Positions 49,301-63,207 of a stretch of 64,000 bases of DNA are shown piece after piece (position 1 is the stretch's first letter; each line of letters begins with the position of its first letter). The stretch is from NCBI GenBank assembly GCA_037074765.1, contig JBAMDO010000210.1, forward strand, positions 1-64,000, written 5' to 3'. The notes beneath the pieces were generated by a model. It was given only the letters and a program-made list of their open reading frames with translations, was not told the DNA's origin and made no database searches. The DNA comes from Mansonella perstans (taxonomy: Eukaryota; Nematoda; Chromadorea; Rhabditida; Onchocercidae). A program made the translations under genes and the position numbers.

Positions 49301-52300
49301 AAAATTGTTGTTTTAAAACGAAAAAAAAAACTTCGTATATCATCAGTTTATTCATACGTTTTTTTTCGAAGTTTTTTTTTCTAATTAAAATGAATTTAGA
49401 AAGCTTGTATAACATTTCAATGAATGTTTTAATATGAATTTCAATAAGTATCTATTATAAGTCTTGCTTTGATAAATTTACTTAACGTTTCATCTTACTA
49501 CTCTAATAATATCAAATATTATTAATGTACATTTTCAACTACTATTCTTATTGTTTGAGCATTATTCCAATCAATAAATTAACAAATCTTTTTTCTCCAA
49601 TATATCATTTTAAAAGTTCATATCCGATAACAGTTTCTTGAATACGAATGATTCTTAATTACAAGACATCTAGAATTAAACTGACAATAATTGAAATATT
49701 TGGTAAATAATTTAAAATTTTAAACTGCTGTCATCAATCATTGGATGTTATAATTTAATTATTGCATGCCAAATTTTTTTTTCAACTGTACTGATGTATA
49801 AATAACTCTATTTCAGTATTTTAGTATGTATTTCAATTAACAATCAGTATTACTAAGTAAAATTATTTAAGAGAATTATTTAGCCCTACTAGTACTATAA
49901 TATATTTTGATACCAGCATTACATTCAGGCCTCAGGTCTGATTAATTTTTTTTTCAGCAGTGCAAAATGAGCGTGATGTAATCGGTAGGCGGAACCGTAC
50001 TCCATCAACATCATCGCCTTCGACAAGTGTCACCGCTGCTGCTGCCCAAAGTACCACCAGTAATGGATTATCAAATATAAAATTGGAACAGGTCAAAATA
50101 ACCACCAATCGAAAGCAATCTTCTCGTAATGGGTATCAAATTTTAATCAACAACTAAGCAATTAATTGATAAATAATTATCAATATGTTAGGCAATTATG
50201 TTTAGACAGTTTATGATTTTAATCACAATTCGACTGATCACCTTTCAAATATTTACACTCGATAAATGATTAATCGCTACTTGGTAAATGACTGATTATT
50301 ATCTATTAGGGATATTCCAGACAATTTATGGTTTCTTCAACAACATCATCAACTTCATCATCAACCTCCACAATATCATCGTCGTGGGATACCCCACGAT
50401 CGTTACTAGAAAGTCTTCTTTTATCTGAGAAAAAAATGCAAAGTTTGAGAGAAACAATTATGAAACAAACTGACGTCCCATTATGGACAAAAAATCAACT
50501 GGTAAGCAAAAAAAATTCAAAAAAATGAATGTTCCTTGTTTTATTCAAACTTTTTTAAAAACGCTCATTTGTGAAAATTTTCTGTTTAATTAAAAATAGT
50601 TTTTGGAAATTATAATTAAAAATTATAGGTATACATAAATAAGCATATTTTATTCCGGTATTTCTAATCGTCATTTCTATGTAAAAATTTTAATTTAGCA
50701 TATTTACTTATTAGCTTTAATTTCAGCGAAATTTATATTATTTTGAGTTAAAAGATTAAAACAGACAATGTTCATATCATATTTACCGTTTCTGGAAATT
50801 TACGAGCAAATTACAGTATGGAACAAATGATGCTGGCCGTACAGCAACAATTAGGGATATTTATACCAGCATTCATGGTCAATTATTACTTGTGATAGAA
50901 TGGGCAAAAACGTTACCACCATTTGCAGCACTTTCAACAGATGATCAGGTAATTTGCTTTTTTTTCTCTCAGATTTCCATTTCTGTTCCGGTTTTCATTT
51001 TTTTTTTTTTTTTTTTTTTGAAGAATTACATGTTATTATAGTTGTGTAAATGCTTGAATAATATTGAGTATTGTCAGTTTGCTGTAAATTTAGTAAAAAA
51101 GTAGTGGTGTAGTTTCGTGATTTTTGAAAATTATCAGTCAAATAAATATGAAGAAAACAATCATTGATGACATATTATAAATTTTAATTTAATTGATAAG
51201 CAATGAGAATTTCCTTTTACTTTCCATTTTTCGATATTTTAATTTCCATAACATTTATGCAAAGCACTGTAGCAAGATAATATTTGACGTTTTGATTAAA
51301 TCATCAATCTTTGATGTCTTTATCATTTTTTACAATCACTTACAGTAGCAATACAGAAATTCATACAAATTACAATAAGGAATACACACGCAAATTACAG
51401 TAATAAATATCATTCCATTTAATTGTACTACATCATTCCATTTAAACTTTTCAGTGTTCAAAAAATAAGTAAAATCTTCAATTATGATTTCATTTAATGT
51501 ATTTGTATAATTATTATCTTTCAATAATGATTTTTAAAAGAATCCAAGAAACGTACGATATCAAATTTGTCACATGTTATTTTGAATAAAAAATTAAAAC
51601 AGAAAATGTTGCGATGATTTCTTTTTCTAAAAATTCATACGCAAATTACAATACTGGAATGAATATCATTTCATTTAATGTATTTGTTCTTGGATTCTGA
51701 TATAAGTTTTTAATTATTCAGTTTATAGACAGCATTATTGAAGAATTACGCTTCACAACATATTATCCTCAGTGTTTCATATCGTTCCAAAGATAATTCA
51801 AATTTCCTGAAATTACTCAACGATTCTTGTATACCACGTTGTGGTGATCATAATAGCACAGAATATGAACTCGAGTATGATGTTTTCTTCTTTTTCTCAT
51901 CACTTATGATCCATATCGTGTAAAGATTCGAACCTGGTATATATTATCGGAGAATTGATAATTTTATTAATTGCTGACTTAATTGGATATGGTTCATGGG
52001 CATTTTATTTGGTATTAGATGAAGGAAGGAATGATGAATAGCTTTGTTAAATCCTTTTGAAAACTGCAATGAAAACTGCATGAAAATGAAAACTGCAACA
52101 GTTCAATTAATGACGACAATTAGTTGAAATACGCATCAATGATTTCGTTGCCAGGAAATGATGAAAAAAAACGGAAAAATGAAAATGGAAATTGAGATAA
52201 AATAATAAAATAAATTACTTATAAATTATAAATCTATAACCAATTTATTCCTGTTAGATTTTAATATTTCAGAAATATCTATTTTCGGGATTGTGAACGT

Positions 52301-55300
52301 ATTATGGATCAGATTGTTGCACCAATGAAATTCCTCAAAATTGACGATGTTGAATTTGTTGCCTTAAAAGCTTGTGTCCTATTTAATCCTGGTTAGCTAT
52401 AGTAATTTTGTGGTAAACTAAATTTTGCAATTAAAAAATGTTTTCTCTAATTATCATAATAACTGTTTATCCAATTTTAAGTCTTATCTCTTTCAACTAT
52501 TATTTTATATCATTATCAAATACGTAATTATCATTTATATTGGATACTGTTATAAAAGATATAAATTGATAATGATATATTTGTTAATGACATAAGAAGT
52601 GTTAATTGATAATAGTATAAAAAGTGTAAAAGATATCTTGTACGAAAATGAAAATTACATCAAAAAAATATAAAATATTGAGATGGTAATTAGGTTTGAA
52701 ATTTAAAAAAATTACAGAAGAAATAGGCCTCAGATAAAATACTTGACTATGTGGTCTAAAATTTGTTTTGTTGTAGTAGCAAAAGGCTTATCAAGTGGAA
52801 GCGTTATGGATATCTTAGCAACACGTCGACGTGTTTTCAGCTCATTGGAACATTATGTTAGCACAAAGATTCCAACAGATGTGAACAGAATTGGTGATCT
52901 TACGTTCTTCATTTTGTCACCTTTACAGGTTAATTAAATAGTATTTTCCTAATATCACCTTTATTAACCAAAAAAAAATCGTTTCTGCATGTTAGATTTG
53001 AGATTTATTTTTGAAATTTCATTGATCACGGAAAATTACTAAAAACAAAATTTAAATTAAACAGACTTTGGTTATTCACTTTGTATACGTGAAAAAAACG
53101 TGGTATTATAATCTTAGAGGTTACGGAGAAAATCCTGACAGATTATTGAAATGATAGAAACATAAAATGCAGTAAAATTTTACCTTACCAAATATAATCG
53201 TATCGAATTATCAGCAGTTTTCAGAAATGATGTTAATAAATTCAATCACTGCAATTCTGAAAAAGTTTTTAAGTTGCAATTTTTAAAATGTTTTCCAATA
53301 GCGCTTTTTCTTTATGATTTTTTAATCAAAAAAAAATTTTTAAATTTCAAATTTTAATATTTGATCACTTCTAATTTATATTATGTTTTCACACTTTCAG
53401 GCATTAGCGAATGCTGTCTGTGAAGATGTTCTCGTATTCAAATTATCAGGTGTCGCAAATATTGATCAGTTAATGGATGAATTAATTTTAGCCGAAACAA
53501 AAGAACGAAAAATTTCGGGTCCTTTAAATTCTGGTAAGCAAGTTGCATTTTTTGGCTTGCAGTTTATGAAATTCTGAAGTAAAATATTTTAAAACTTTTA
53601 CCAAAGTTTGCTATTTTGCAATTAGCATTTCACTAATCGGAAATACATTTCCTATTTTTGTTACAGTTTCTGTAATTAATTAGTTCAGCTGGCTTATATA
53701 AGATATTAAGTGTTGAATGTGGGGGTTGAAATTGTTCAATTAATTAAATGAGTAATGTTTTGTTAAGTAGTAGCAGGAAAAATCAATATTGTATTTTATT
53801 TTATGTATTTATATTCCTTTCATTTCATTATCACTTTTCTGCTAAAAAAACTTTCAAGAAAAAAAATCTTGAAAAGTATTTGTTCCTTTTTTTCTTTGTA
53901 GAAAGTTTATTGATAAAAAATCTTCATGCGGAAAGATTGAAAGCAACCAATTCAAGCAATTCAATTTCCTGCGATGATATCGAAAGGTTTTTTCTCTTTG
54001 TTTTTTCAAAGTTTGAATTCAGGCTGACATTAGAAAGATTTTCATTTCGTTTAATTTCATCATTTTTTCATCTCTTCATATTTTCCGGATTTTTGGATTC
54101 TATTACCGGATCTGTTTAAGCTATGTTTACATGCTAAATTTAAGCACATAAAATTACCGATAATTTAAATTAACAACACGTAATAATTTCAAATAATTGC
54201 CAGATTAGATTCTTTTCAAATAACAATTAAACTGGGATTTTCGATAAAGAAATTTTAATTATCAGAATTTAAATTAAAACTATTGCAGTCCTGTTTCAAA
54301 TCAGTTGAATAGTGTTTCCAATACGTCATCACCTACTGATGGTGTAATTAATGATTTCGATGAATCATCGTATCGTCGACTTTCACCAACAATTAATGCA
54401 CTGTCAACATTTATTGATCCATTTAAAAGGTATGTATGAAATGCGCTCATTTTTTTTTAACAATTAATAGTTTGGTTTATTTCATGATGAAGAATAAAGG
54501 ATATATATATATATTGCTGAATTCAAGATAATAATCGCTAGAAAACTATTTTATTCTCCATTAATCTAAATTTTGATTTCATTATATTTTCTGCATTATA
54601 CCTATTACTTAATTAGATCATAATCAGATTTTAATCTGATATATTAATTATTGATTATCTTAATTTAAATTATTCAAACTGTTAATTATTGATTATCGTA
54701 ATTTAAATTATTTAAATTTAACAAATTCAATGAAAATATGAGTGAAACTTTTCATACTTTCATTCAAAAGACTCGGATATAGGTGAAATTCTTAAAAAAA
54801 TAACTTGCAGGTTACGATGTGAAATATTGGTAATTTTTTTCTCTGTTTATAATTAACAAATATTCAAAATTTTTTAGTTTTTTTGAGAGATTTCTTCGTT
54901 TAAAAAGAAAAAGAATAAAAATAATCACTTGTCATTTTTCTTGAATTTTCAATTTTAAGTTTATATACAATAAAGTATGTTTTAGAAATCTTTAATAGCT
55001 TTACTATTATCTTTAGATTTGAAAAAAAAGAATTTCAAATGTAATTTAAAAAATCAAGTAAAATATTTTGAAAGAATAGCAAAGCAATTCTGAGAAACTA
55101 AAAAATTTCTAATATTGTTTAAAAATTCGAGATTTTTTGAATGTACTGATTATCATTTTTTGTGAATAAATTTTCAAAATTACTAATTGTAAAAATATAT
55201 AATTAAGTGCATTTTAATTAATTTAAATAGAAAAATATTTAGCAATCCATCGTCACCCATGCCAGTTCAATCAACAAATATTTGCGATATGAATTCAACA

Positions 55301-55387
55301 TATTTATCAGCTTGGAGTACGCCATCATCACATTGTACATATCTCGAGAACGATGATTATTACATAGCTTCATCTATGAATTTATGA
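46336..55387 (+). CDS. Nuclear hormone receptor, HNF4-like supplementary type
   Basis: Ligand-regulated transcription factor acting in the nucleus. Certain exons: 47606-47689, 48226-48300, 48949-49014, 49958-50132, 50321-50501, 50817-50948, 51729-51874, 52273-52391, 52777-52928, 53401-53533, 53902-53986, 54289-54429 and 55231-55387. A short first exon, 46336-46393 ([19 protein letters not shown]), is proposed: it follows TTCCAG and gives the right phase, but its donor (AAA/GTTCAT) is weak. The total is 567 residues. The DNA-binding domain has both C4 zinc fingers ([40 protein letters not shown]) with P-box CNGCKG. It is followed by the HNF4-type extension [12 protein letters not shown]. The hinge is Ser/Thr-rich. 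The ligand-binding domain shows the helix 3-5 signature ([37 protein letters not shown]) and an AF-2-like helix 12 ([13 protein letters not shown]). A Ser/Asn-rich F-region tail ends at TGA 55385-55387. Confidence 0.9.
54686..54846. repeat. Direct repeat copy A (nuclear receptor last intron)
   Basis: About 160 bp, including ATGAAAATATGAGTGAAACT and GGTTACGATGTGAAATATTG. It is nearly identical to 55418-55580. A partial extra copy of the first about 35 bp (TATTGATTATCTTAATTTAA) lies just upstream at about 54648. Confidence 0.92.
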
Positions 55388-55417
55388 ATCATTGTTATTT
55401 CAATCTAATTTAAACCA

Positions 55418-55580
55418 TTATTGATTATCTTAATTTAAATTATTCAAATTTAACAAATTCAATGAAAATATGAGTGAAACTTTTCATACTTTCATTCGAA
55501 AGACTACGGATAGAGGTGAAAATTTAAAAAAAAATAACTTGCAGGTTACGATGTGAAATATTGGTAATTTTTTTCTCTGT
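55418..55580. repeat. Direct repeat copy B (downstream of the nuclear receptor stop)
   Basis: Second copy of the 54686-54846 block, starting 31 bp after the stop codon and so probably within the 3' UTR. Differences are a few substitutions and small indels. The last exon lies between the two copies. Confidence 0.92.
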
Positions 55581-56756
55581 TCAATCTTTAATAAATGTTG
55601 CCATATTTTTTTCGCACAAAGAAATTATCATAATGTTTTTGTTTAAATGTTGTTATCAGTTGATAATTTGCATCTTTTTTTCTTGCGCTATTACTTTTGT
55701 TTTTAAGAACACAAATTACGGAAACATTCTTCAGGAAGCACTAAAGTAAAGTATTACTGCGAAATTTTGCGTCAGTTAGCCATTCCTTCCCCCTGTACAA
55801 ACTTCACGTTCAAAGTATAGCGTAGATATATTACCCAAAATATTTGCCTATTTTTGTCATCATATTTTGCATTTATGTCGCATTTTTGATTTTATCATTA
55901 TTTTTTCATAAATGTCCAAGTATTAGCCACTGTTTAAAAAAAATGAAGAAAATTGCACTGTGCATCGGAAAGTTGTGATTTTGATGCAAAAGATGCTAGC
56001 GCGAAGTGCAAAGAGTGGGACAGTGCTTTTACTAATTTTCTTTGTACATTTATTTCATTAAACAATTCGTTAAATTGCAATGTTGCTCAAACTTTTAACG
56101 CTTATCATTTTATATTTTCATTAATTAAAACTTTTTCATTTATTCGATGTTTTCGGAGAAAAAAAGTGCAAAATTTGTTAATTATTTGCATACTACGATT
56201 TTACAATTCACCCAATATAATTATATTAATTTTCTTCCAGCCTTTTGTAAAATTAAAAAAGTTTAACACCGAAAAGTTTTTGCAGAACTTTGTTTGTCTT
56301 TTCCACTGCTTCGTTTCTCATTCTCTCCCAATGTTATCAGATTTATGTGCAATTGCTCAATTTACGGATGTGATAATTTTCTGGACGGTTACCGTAAGTT
56401 TCGATATAATGATTGTGCCATTATGTTGTTAATATTCGCACGAATGATATGATATGATGCCATCCGATTTGATTTCAATTGTTACAGAACAAACATTCTG
56501 GAAATGTAATTAAAAAGCAACAGTATTTGATTCTTTTGGTAGTAATATAAGTGACATGACAACTGCTAATTCTCCACCTCATTTTTTTTTTTTTTTTGCA
56601 TTTAAAATAGAAATTAAATTGTTTTTTGAAGCATTCATTTTCTTCTAACGATAAAAATATCACCTTTTACTTTGTGTGTAAACATAAATGTGACATAAAT
56701 TTCAGGTAAAGATTCAACTACAGTTAAATTTAACCTGAGATTTATATAATATTAAT

Positions 56757-56871
56757 TATCATTTGTTCTCGTGTTGGAAATTTATGTGACATTAGCTATG
56801 ACTTGCAATCTAACCGGAATAACTATCATTTGTTATCGAATTGGAAATTTATGTGACATTAGCTATGACTT
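56757..56871. repeat. Two-copy 48-bp direct repeat
   Basis: TATCATTTGTTMTCGWRTTG followed by GAAATTTATGTGACATTAGC and TATGACTT occurs at 56757-56804 and again at 56824-56871, a period of 67 bp. The second half of each copy is identical. Confidence 0.9.
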
Positions 56872-57105
56872 ATGAATAGTTAAAATTATAAATAATTAAT
56901 TGGAAAATTTGAGAAATGAAATACAAATTTCGTCTAATTAAAAGTTTTTTAAGAATTTTGTTAACGTTTCTTCTAAAATTAACAAAATTTGTAGAATTAT
57001 TTCGGGAGAAAAGTAATTTGCACAATAAATCCTTAGATTCATGCGAGACTTTTAAGTGTTCTTTAAGTGTTCCATTTCATGTGTTCGATGTATTCAACGT
57101 ATTAT

Positions 57106-57136
57106 AATATCAGCTAAGCATTCATTAGCTGATATT
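57106..57136. repeat. 12-bp perfect inverted repeat, 7-nt loop
   Basis: AATATCAGCTAA (57106-57117), loop GCATTCA, TTAGCTGATATT (57125-57136). It is a simple hairpin in non-coding DNA. Confidence 0.9.
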
Positions 57137-60100
57137 TAAAAAATTGAAAAAATATAAAGGAATTGTACTTTAGTGAAAACAATCAATACTTCAGAGTCAT
57201 CAGAAATATCTCCTTTTTGAATTTTAAAAGTTTACAACCTCTAATTAATAAAAATAAAAATTTCAATTATTATTACTACATAATTGTCTGCACAAATTAA
57301 GTAGCAAAATGTTCAATAAATTAATGATAATCTATCATTTGTGGCAGATAATAATAATACTAATACTCATTAACTGCTATTAAAAAAGCAGTGAAAAAAC
57401 GAAAAACTAAGGTAAATATGAGAGATTAATCTTGTCTTTACAAAAGACAAAAAAAAAGTAACAATGAGTGAGAAATTTAAACACTTTTTACAAATGAAAA
57501 GAAAAAGAGTAATGATGAGACAATTTTACTTTGTATTTTGTTTTTTTAACTTTTTTTTAAAAATGAAAGCATTAAAATTGCTATATTTCAAAAGTTTGAA
57601 AGGGATTTGTCATCTTCAAATCTTTTCCAAATGAGCGCTGCCAACAAATTATTTTCAAATTTAGCTTTATCTATCAAACATTTAATTATTTTTGTTTTTA
57701 ATTTCGCAAAAATATAGTAACTTCTCCTTTTATCTAATTATTATTATTTTTTTTCAATGTTAAAATTAATTGTTCACCAATCAACTTTATTCAGCAAGCA
57801 TTTAGTTTTCCTTTCGTTAAACTTTAACAGTGTTTTTTTGAATTCTCTCATAAAATTTTTTGAAGTGATTTTTTGTTTTAAAATTTATTCATAAGTACAT
57901 GCCAACTTTGTCATTTAATTCAAATCATATTCTAAAATTTTATTGATTTTTTCTTGATCTTTCATAAATTTTTGAAGAACAATTTTCCGCTTAATTTTTG
58001 TTTAGAATAATATTTGGATTCATTAATACTTGCAATTTTTTTCTAATTAATATTTTTGTTTGTTGCATCGAACTTGGAATTATACTCTAAAGGAGATTAT
58101 TTTTTAAATATTAAAGAATCTGATTTGAGGCTTGCGGATTTCATTCAAATCAATGTCATGCGTTAATTTTTGTGAAAAAAATTATTATAATTATGAATAT
58201 TTTTAAGATCACACAGACTGTGCTAATTTATATGATACTTAAACTTTTTTATTGAATTTGCATAACCAAATGAATTAATTTAAAAAAATTTGAACACTGC
58301 AGTATTAAATCCATCTTCCTTAATCTACTCTAATTACTGCTTTAATGATTTGTAATTTATGGAACGAAATTAAACTGAAATAAAATGAATCCAAGTTTAA
58401 TGAAGCTAAGAATCTAATTTTGTTTTATAATTATTAGTTAGATACTTCATCATGCATTCGCTACACCTTATCGTTCATTTCTTTCCTTTTACCATTCAAT
58501 TTTCACTAAATAAAACTTGCAGTAAGTCTAAATTTTTTTTTTTTTGTTTTTATTTTCATCTTTTGGTGGTTAAAAAATAATTTTATAGCTTATACACAAA
58601 TGATCACCACTTTTAAAGTAAATCTGATAAGAGAAATTAATGAAAGTATTACATAAGCTAATGAATACGCACATATTTATCCACTTCAAAGAAAAATCAA
58701 TTTTGATATTATCCCAAATTGCCGGATATTTCCCGGTTCTTTAATTGAATTAATCAAAAATCAAATTGATTTCATTTTGATATTGCTAGGAGATTGGTAA
58801 TATTGGCGTTTACGGAAGGTAATCTAATACAACTGAATCATTTTCCATACAATATAATACATTTTGTAAGTTATTTCAAAAATAATAACAAATTTTAAGT
58901 TAGATGGGCAAAATTCTTGAATTGATTTAAATGATCTAAAATCAGCTATGAACTAAATTGTCAATGCGATGCAGTGAATCTTTAATGCTTTTAAAATATG
59001 CTTTGCTTCGAAATCATTAACCAGTTGTAGTTAATTATATTTGACGAAGAAATTCTCTCTCAAAAAAGTTAGCATAATGAAGCAGTGAAGACCAAGTTTT
59101 TGTATATTCATTCCCATTAGATTTTTTTCAGCCGGTAGTTCGCGGGAATGACAAGACAATAAATTGAGAAAAACGCTGGAAATGTTTTCTTTATTCGATT
59201 AAATTATAGTCTTTTTTCAGTTTATAGTTTTTTCTATCATAATATTACTCTATTGGTCAAAATTTATTTTTAAATCAACAGAATTAACTGTTTTTGAGCT
59301 TCGTGATTCGTACTGCTAAAACTACCAATAAACAATGGTTAAAAAAAGATTGGAAACCGCTATAGCAGATAATTTTAATCAAATTATCAATATTTTCTCA
59401 TCCATTTTCTGTTACATCAAATTTTCATTTCTCTTTTTCATTACTGTTCTTTAAACTTTGGTAAAATATTCGTCTGTCATTAATAAACATAGAGAAATGA
59501 GCGAATAGAAATCGAATCGAAAGTATTATTACGCTTAATTGATTATTATTAATAAGCTTTAGATTATAATTATCATATTAATTATCTGGCTTCACATCGA
59601 TGAGTCAAGTATTGTGAAAGAACCATGCTCCATAGATATGTCTCCTTCGTACCTAATTAGTCCTAGGCCTATTCTCTAACAGCGTTTAAAGAAATTGTAT
59701 TGATTATTTCTATACAGATTCGAATAAAGACCTTTCTTTTCACTAAAAAAGAACTTAGGACAAATATGTCTAGCATGATTTAAAGCAGCTTTTTTTATAA
59801 TATCATTTTCATAAAGAGGAAGCAACATAAATGATGCCTAGATAAGAATGAATAATAAATTTCAACATTTTTCTTTAAATTCTTCACTAATACTAGAACT
59901 TTGATTATAGTATTTGCATATGAATAACTCAGCCTACTTTAAGCATATTAGAATTCTCAACCGATGAATTAAACTTTTAACTTATTCATATGAGAAAAAA
60001 AAAAAAAAAAAAACAATCCTCGCCTCTTTTTTGACTATGGCTTTGCTCTTTCGTGTGTACCACCGTTAGTAATCAATAATCTTAAAACTGTCTAAATTTT

Positions 60101-60964
60101 AAAAGGTAAGGATTTAAACTAGGGCTTCGATTTTTTTCCACATCACTTAGATTGCATAGTGCAGCAGTGGAATGTGATAATAATTGCTTGCCGAAAATTG
60201 CAAGAAGTAATTTTAGCTTTTTCAACCCCTACTTTTTTTTTTTAAATATGTGACCAGTTCTGATAAAGAATTATTCCAAAGTGACAACAAATTAGTTTAT
60301 TCGATTCGAAGAAAACTGCTAAATTTAAAAATTTGCACAAAAAATCATCGTAATAGGAAGACTTTCTTGTATATGATATAGTATAGAAAGTTACAGATAA
60401 AATATAGTTATAAAATTGCTTTCAATTTTTTCTTGAATTATTGATTTTTTATTAAAAGTTATTAAAATTTGCAAGCTTACTGTGTTTACCCTAATTTTAT
60501 TTTTATATCGAACTTATTTACAATCTTTTGAAATTGTTTACAAATAATAGGGCAAAATTTGTTGAAAAAGGACCTAAAAAACATCAATGCAAATTACTTT
60601 GAATAATTAAACTAAAATTAAATAAAGACTGACTTAAGGTAAATTTAAATCATAACGATAATTGCAATTGTTGTAATTTACCACTTTTGTAATTTAAAGC
60701 ATCAGTAATTTATTTATTTTCCATCTCTTATACTTTATTCATTGCAATGGTTTCTTTTCTTTGATTACAGTATTATATCGAAATTAAATTTAATTACCGC
60801 TAAAATTTTTTGCTGCCATGCTTTATATCAAGCATAAAACCGCCATTGTTTATATCATGCATCTTGGTATAAACAAATGAATAAATAAATTACCTACGTG
60901 ACGTCAAATAATCACAAATGGTTATCGCTGAGGAAAAATTAATATTCAATGTATTTATTTGTTC

Positions 60965-61395
60965 GGAACAAAACAAAAACATAAAAAAACCAAAAAACAA
61001 AAGCAAAGAAAATAAAAATAAAACAAAGGAAATAAAGAAAACAAAGCAACGAAGACAGAAACAAAACAAAGGAAATAAAAAAGAAGCAAAGGAACAAAAA
61101 CAAAACAAACAAGAACGAAAAAACAAAAGCAAGATAAAAAGTACGAAACAAGGAAAACAAAAAGAAAACAAAGAAACAAAAAAGAACAAACAAGAGCAAG
61201 ACAAAGGAAACGAAAACAAAATAGCGAAAAGAAAACAAAATAAAAAGAAAAATGAAAACAAAATGAACAAATACAAAACAAAAAAAAAAAAAAGTAAACA
61301 AAAATAGACGAAAGAAAACAAAAATAAAACAGAGAAAGCAAACAAAAACGAAATAAAAGTTGAAATAGAGAAAAAGAAAAGAAAAAAGAAGGGAA
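60965..61395. repeat. T-depleted AAACAAARG-type low-complexity tract
   Basis: About 430 bp in which the plus strand is almost entirely A, G and C (AAAACAAAG-like units) with only scattered T. All long frames here are compositional: Lys/Asn-rich on plus and Phe/Leu/Cys-rich on minus. The repeat has no fixed period. Confidence 0.9.
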
Positions 61396-62945
61396 AGAAT
61401 TTAAATGAGATGCATTGATGAGATTGGCACTGCTACTCAATTACTTTCAATTCGATATCAAAGTAAATTCATTCCTTGAAGAATGAATGGATGGAAAGAA
61501 GCAACCCAACACTTAATGCTTTTTATTCTGGCCTTCGGAACGTATACATTTGCTAATTTGCTATAAATCTGATGTCACCATCGATTTGAAAATATTCATT
61601 TTTCTTCATTATCAGCCTAACATTCATCTTTTCTTGTGCATTAATTTTATAGATGTTGTCATTGAAATAATTGCAAAAAACTGCTTCTTTTAAAATATAT
61701 TATATATAAAGTAAATTTAATATCAGTGAAAATTTAAATAGGAATTTAATTAAATGATTTGCAATATTAGTTTACAGGGATTATATGAATGAATTGCATC
61801 AAATAACTCGTACGTGTTATTCGGTAGCATTCTATATTCACTTATTTTTAATTTTCAATTATTCACATGTTACTGATTAGCATTACCTAGTTAAAAGCAT
61901 CAAGTGTTCGGTTGCTGTTGGTTTTAGTTAAAAAGCCTGAAAATAATAATAAAATATAATCTTACGATCATAAATAGCAACCTTGTGAAACACTGAGGTT
62001 TCTAGGTAGGACAAATTGGAATCAGATTGTTATTTGGTGCAATTGACCTGTTTGGCAATCTCAGCACTATTATCGATGTTTGCAATATAAATTTATTAGT
62101 GATATTAATTACTTCTATTAAAGTTTGAATAATTTTAAAATTACTATGATCATTATTGCAACCATTGGAAGAACAGAAACATTCCTATTTTCCTCTTTAA
62201 ATTCATTTTAATTTTATTCCCGCATAAACAATTTACGGCCATGAAAAGAACCATGAAAAAATGAAATATTCGGTTCAAAGTGCGGCAGAATTACTTACTT
62301 TGTTATTTTTCTTACTTTTTAATAATTTTCAGTCCAAAATATTTCAATCATTTAAAATTCTATTGTCAAAAAAAAAAAAAAAAAGTATGTAGATAAATGT
62401 GTGACTGTTTCACACGGATAGATGTAGAACTTCATGAATTATTTGAGAAAAAAATTATTTTTCATTCTAGTCAAAAACTGCAAGAAATTTTGTTTCTCTT
62501 AATGCCTCGGTTTTTTTGTTTATTAGTTAAGTGTAATGAAGTCACTTAGCAATTGGTAATGAACGATGGTTTTTATTGGGAATATTTTTGCATGGAACCA
62601 ATTTTTATATTTTTAATTTATTATGAAAGCATTCTCAAATTTACTTTCTTGAAACAAGTTATTTTTTAATGGAATGAAGAGTGTGATAGAATAAGATAAA
62701 AAGATAGTATTAGCAAAATTTCCAGGATTTAATTGAATAAATAAATATATTTTGCTTTGCTCTTAAATTTTCTATTTCTTCTTTTTGCTTTGTTTGCTTA
62801 AATGTTTGTGTAAATTTTGACACAAAACGGAAAAAATTAAATTTGACTAAGAATATTTAATTATTACAGTATTTATTGCTGTGGTAGATTTGATATAATT
62901 CTGCTAACAATATTTATTTTACATCAATGATATTGTCAATCAAAG

Positions 62946-63060
62946 CACTGCATATTTATTTACATCACAGATTTCATCGCTAGTATTTTTGCTACTCTAA
63001 TAAAAACACTGCATATGCAGCACAAACATCATCGCTAACATTTTTGCTCCTCTTATAACA
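62946..63060. repeat. Degenerate two-copy repeat, about 60 bp
   Basis: CACTGCATAT...CATCGCTAGTATTTTTGCTACTCTAATAA is followed by CACTGCATATGC...CATCGCTAACATTTTTGCTCCTCTTATAA. A third, weaker TTTTTGCTGTTCTAATAG sits at about 63113. It is an old tandem duplication. Confidence 0.7.
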
Positions 63061-63207
63061 TATAAATGTTGTTATTTTTATTGGTCTAATAAAGTCATTT
63101 GAACTGTTATTATTTTTGCTGTTCTAATAGGACTGATTGAAAGTAATTTTTGTAATTTTTTTTGCTAACAATAACAATTACTGCTTTTATAACTAACTAT
63201 TATCAAA

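Larger units (their letters stand above)
55581..63190. other. Gene-poor AT-rich region
   Basis: Long region with no exon I can support on either strand. The largest frame (55953-56432, 159 residues) is Phe/Ile/Cys-rich, without a domain or a codon pattern distinct from noise. It contains small tandem and inverted repeats (56757-56871, 57106-57136), A-runs at about 59996-60013 and 62369-62384, and the T-depleted tract at 60965-61395. Confidence 0.5.

Noticed and set aside
51923..51940. tRNA B-box-like GGTTCGAATCT on the minus strand
   Set aside because: The surrounding bases do not form a T-stem, and no acceptor or anticodon arms can be drawn.
55953..56432. 159-residue frame
   Set aside because: Rich in Phe, Ile and Cys from AT-rich sequence. 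No motif, and the start lies in repetitive-looking DNA.
60890..61440. Long Phe/Leu/Cys-rich or Lys-rich frames of up to 161 residues
   Set aside because: The T-depleted repeat removes stops in all frames. There is no domain.
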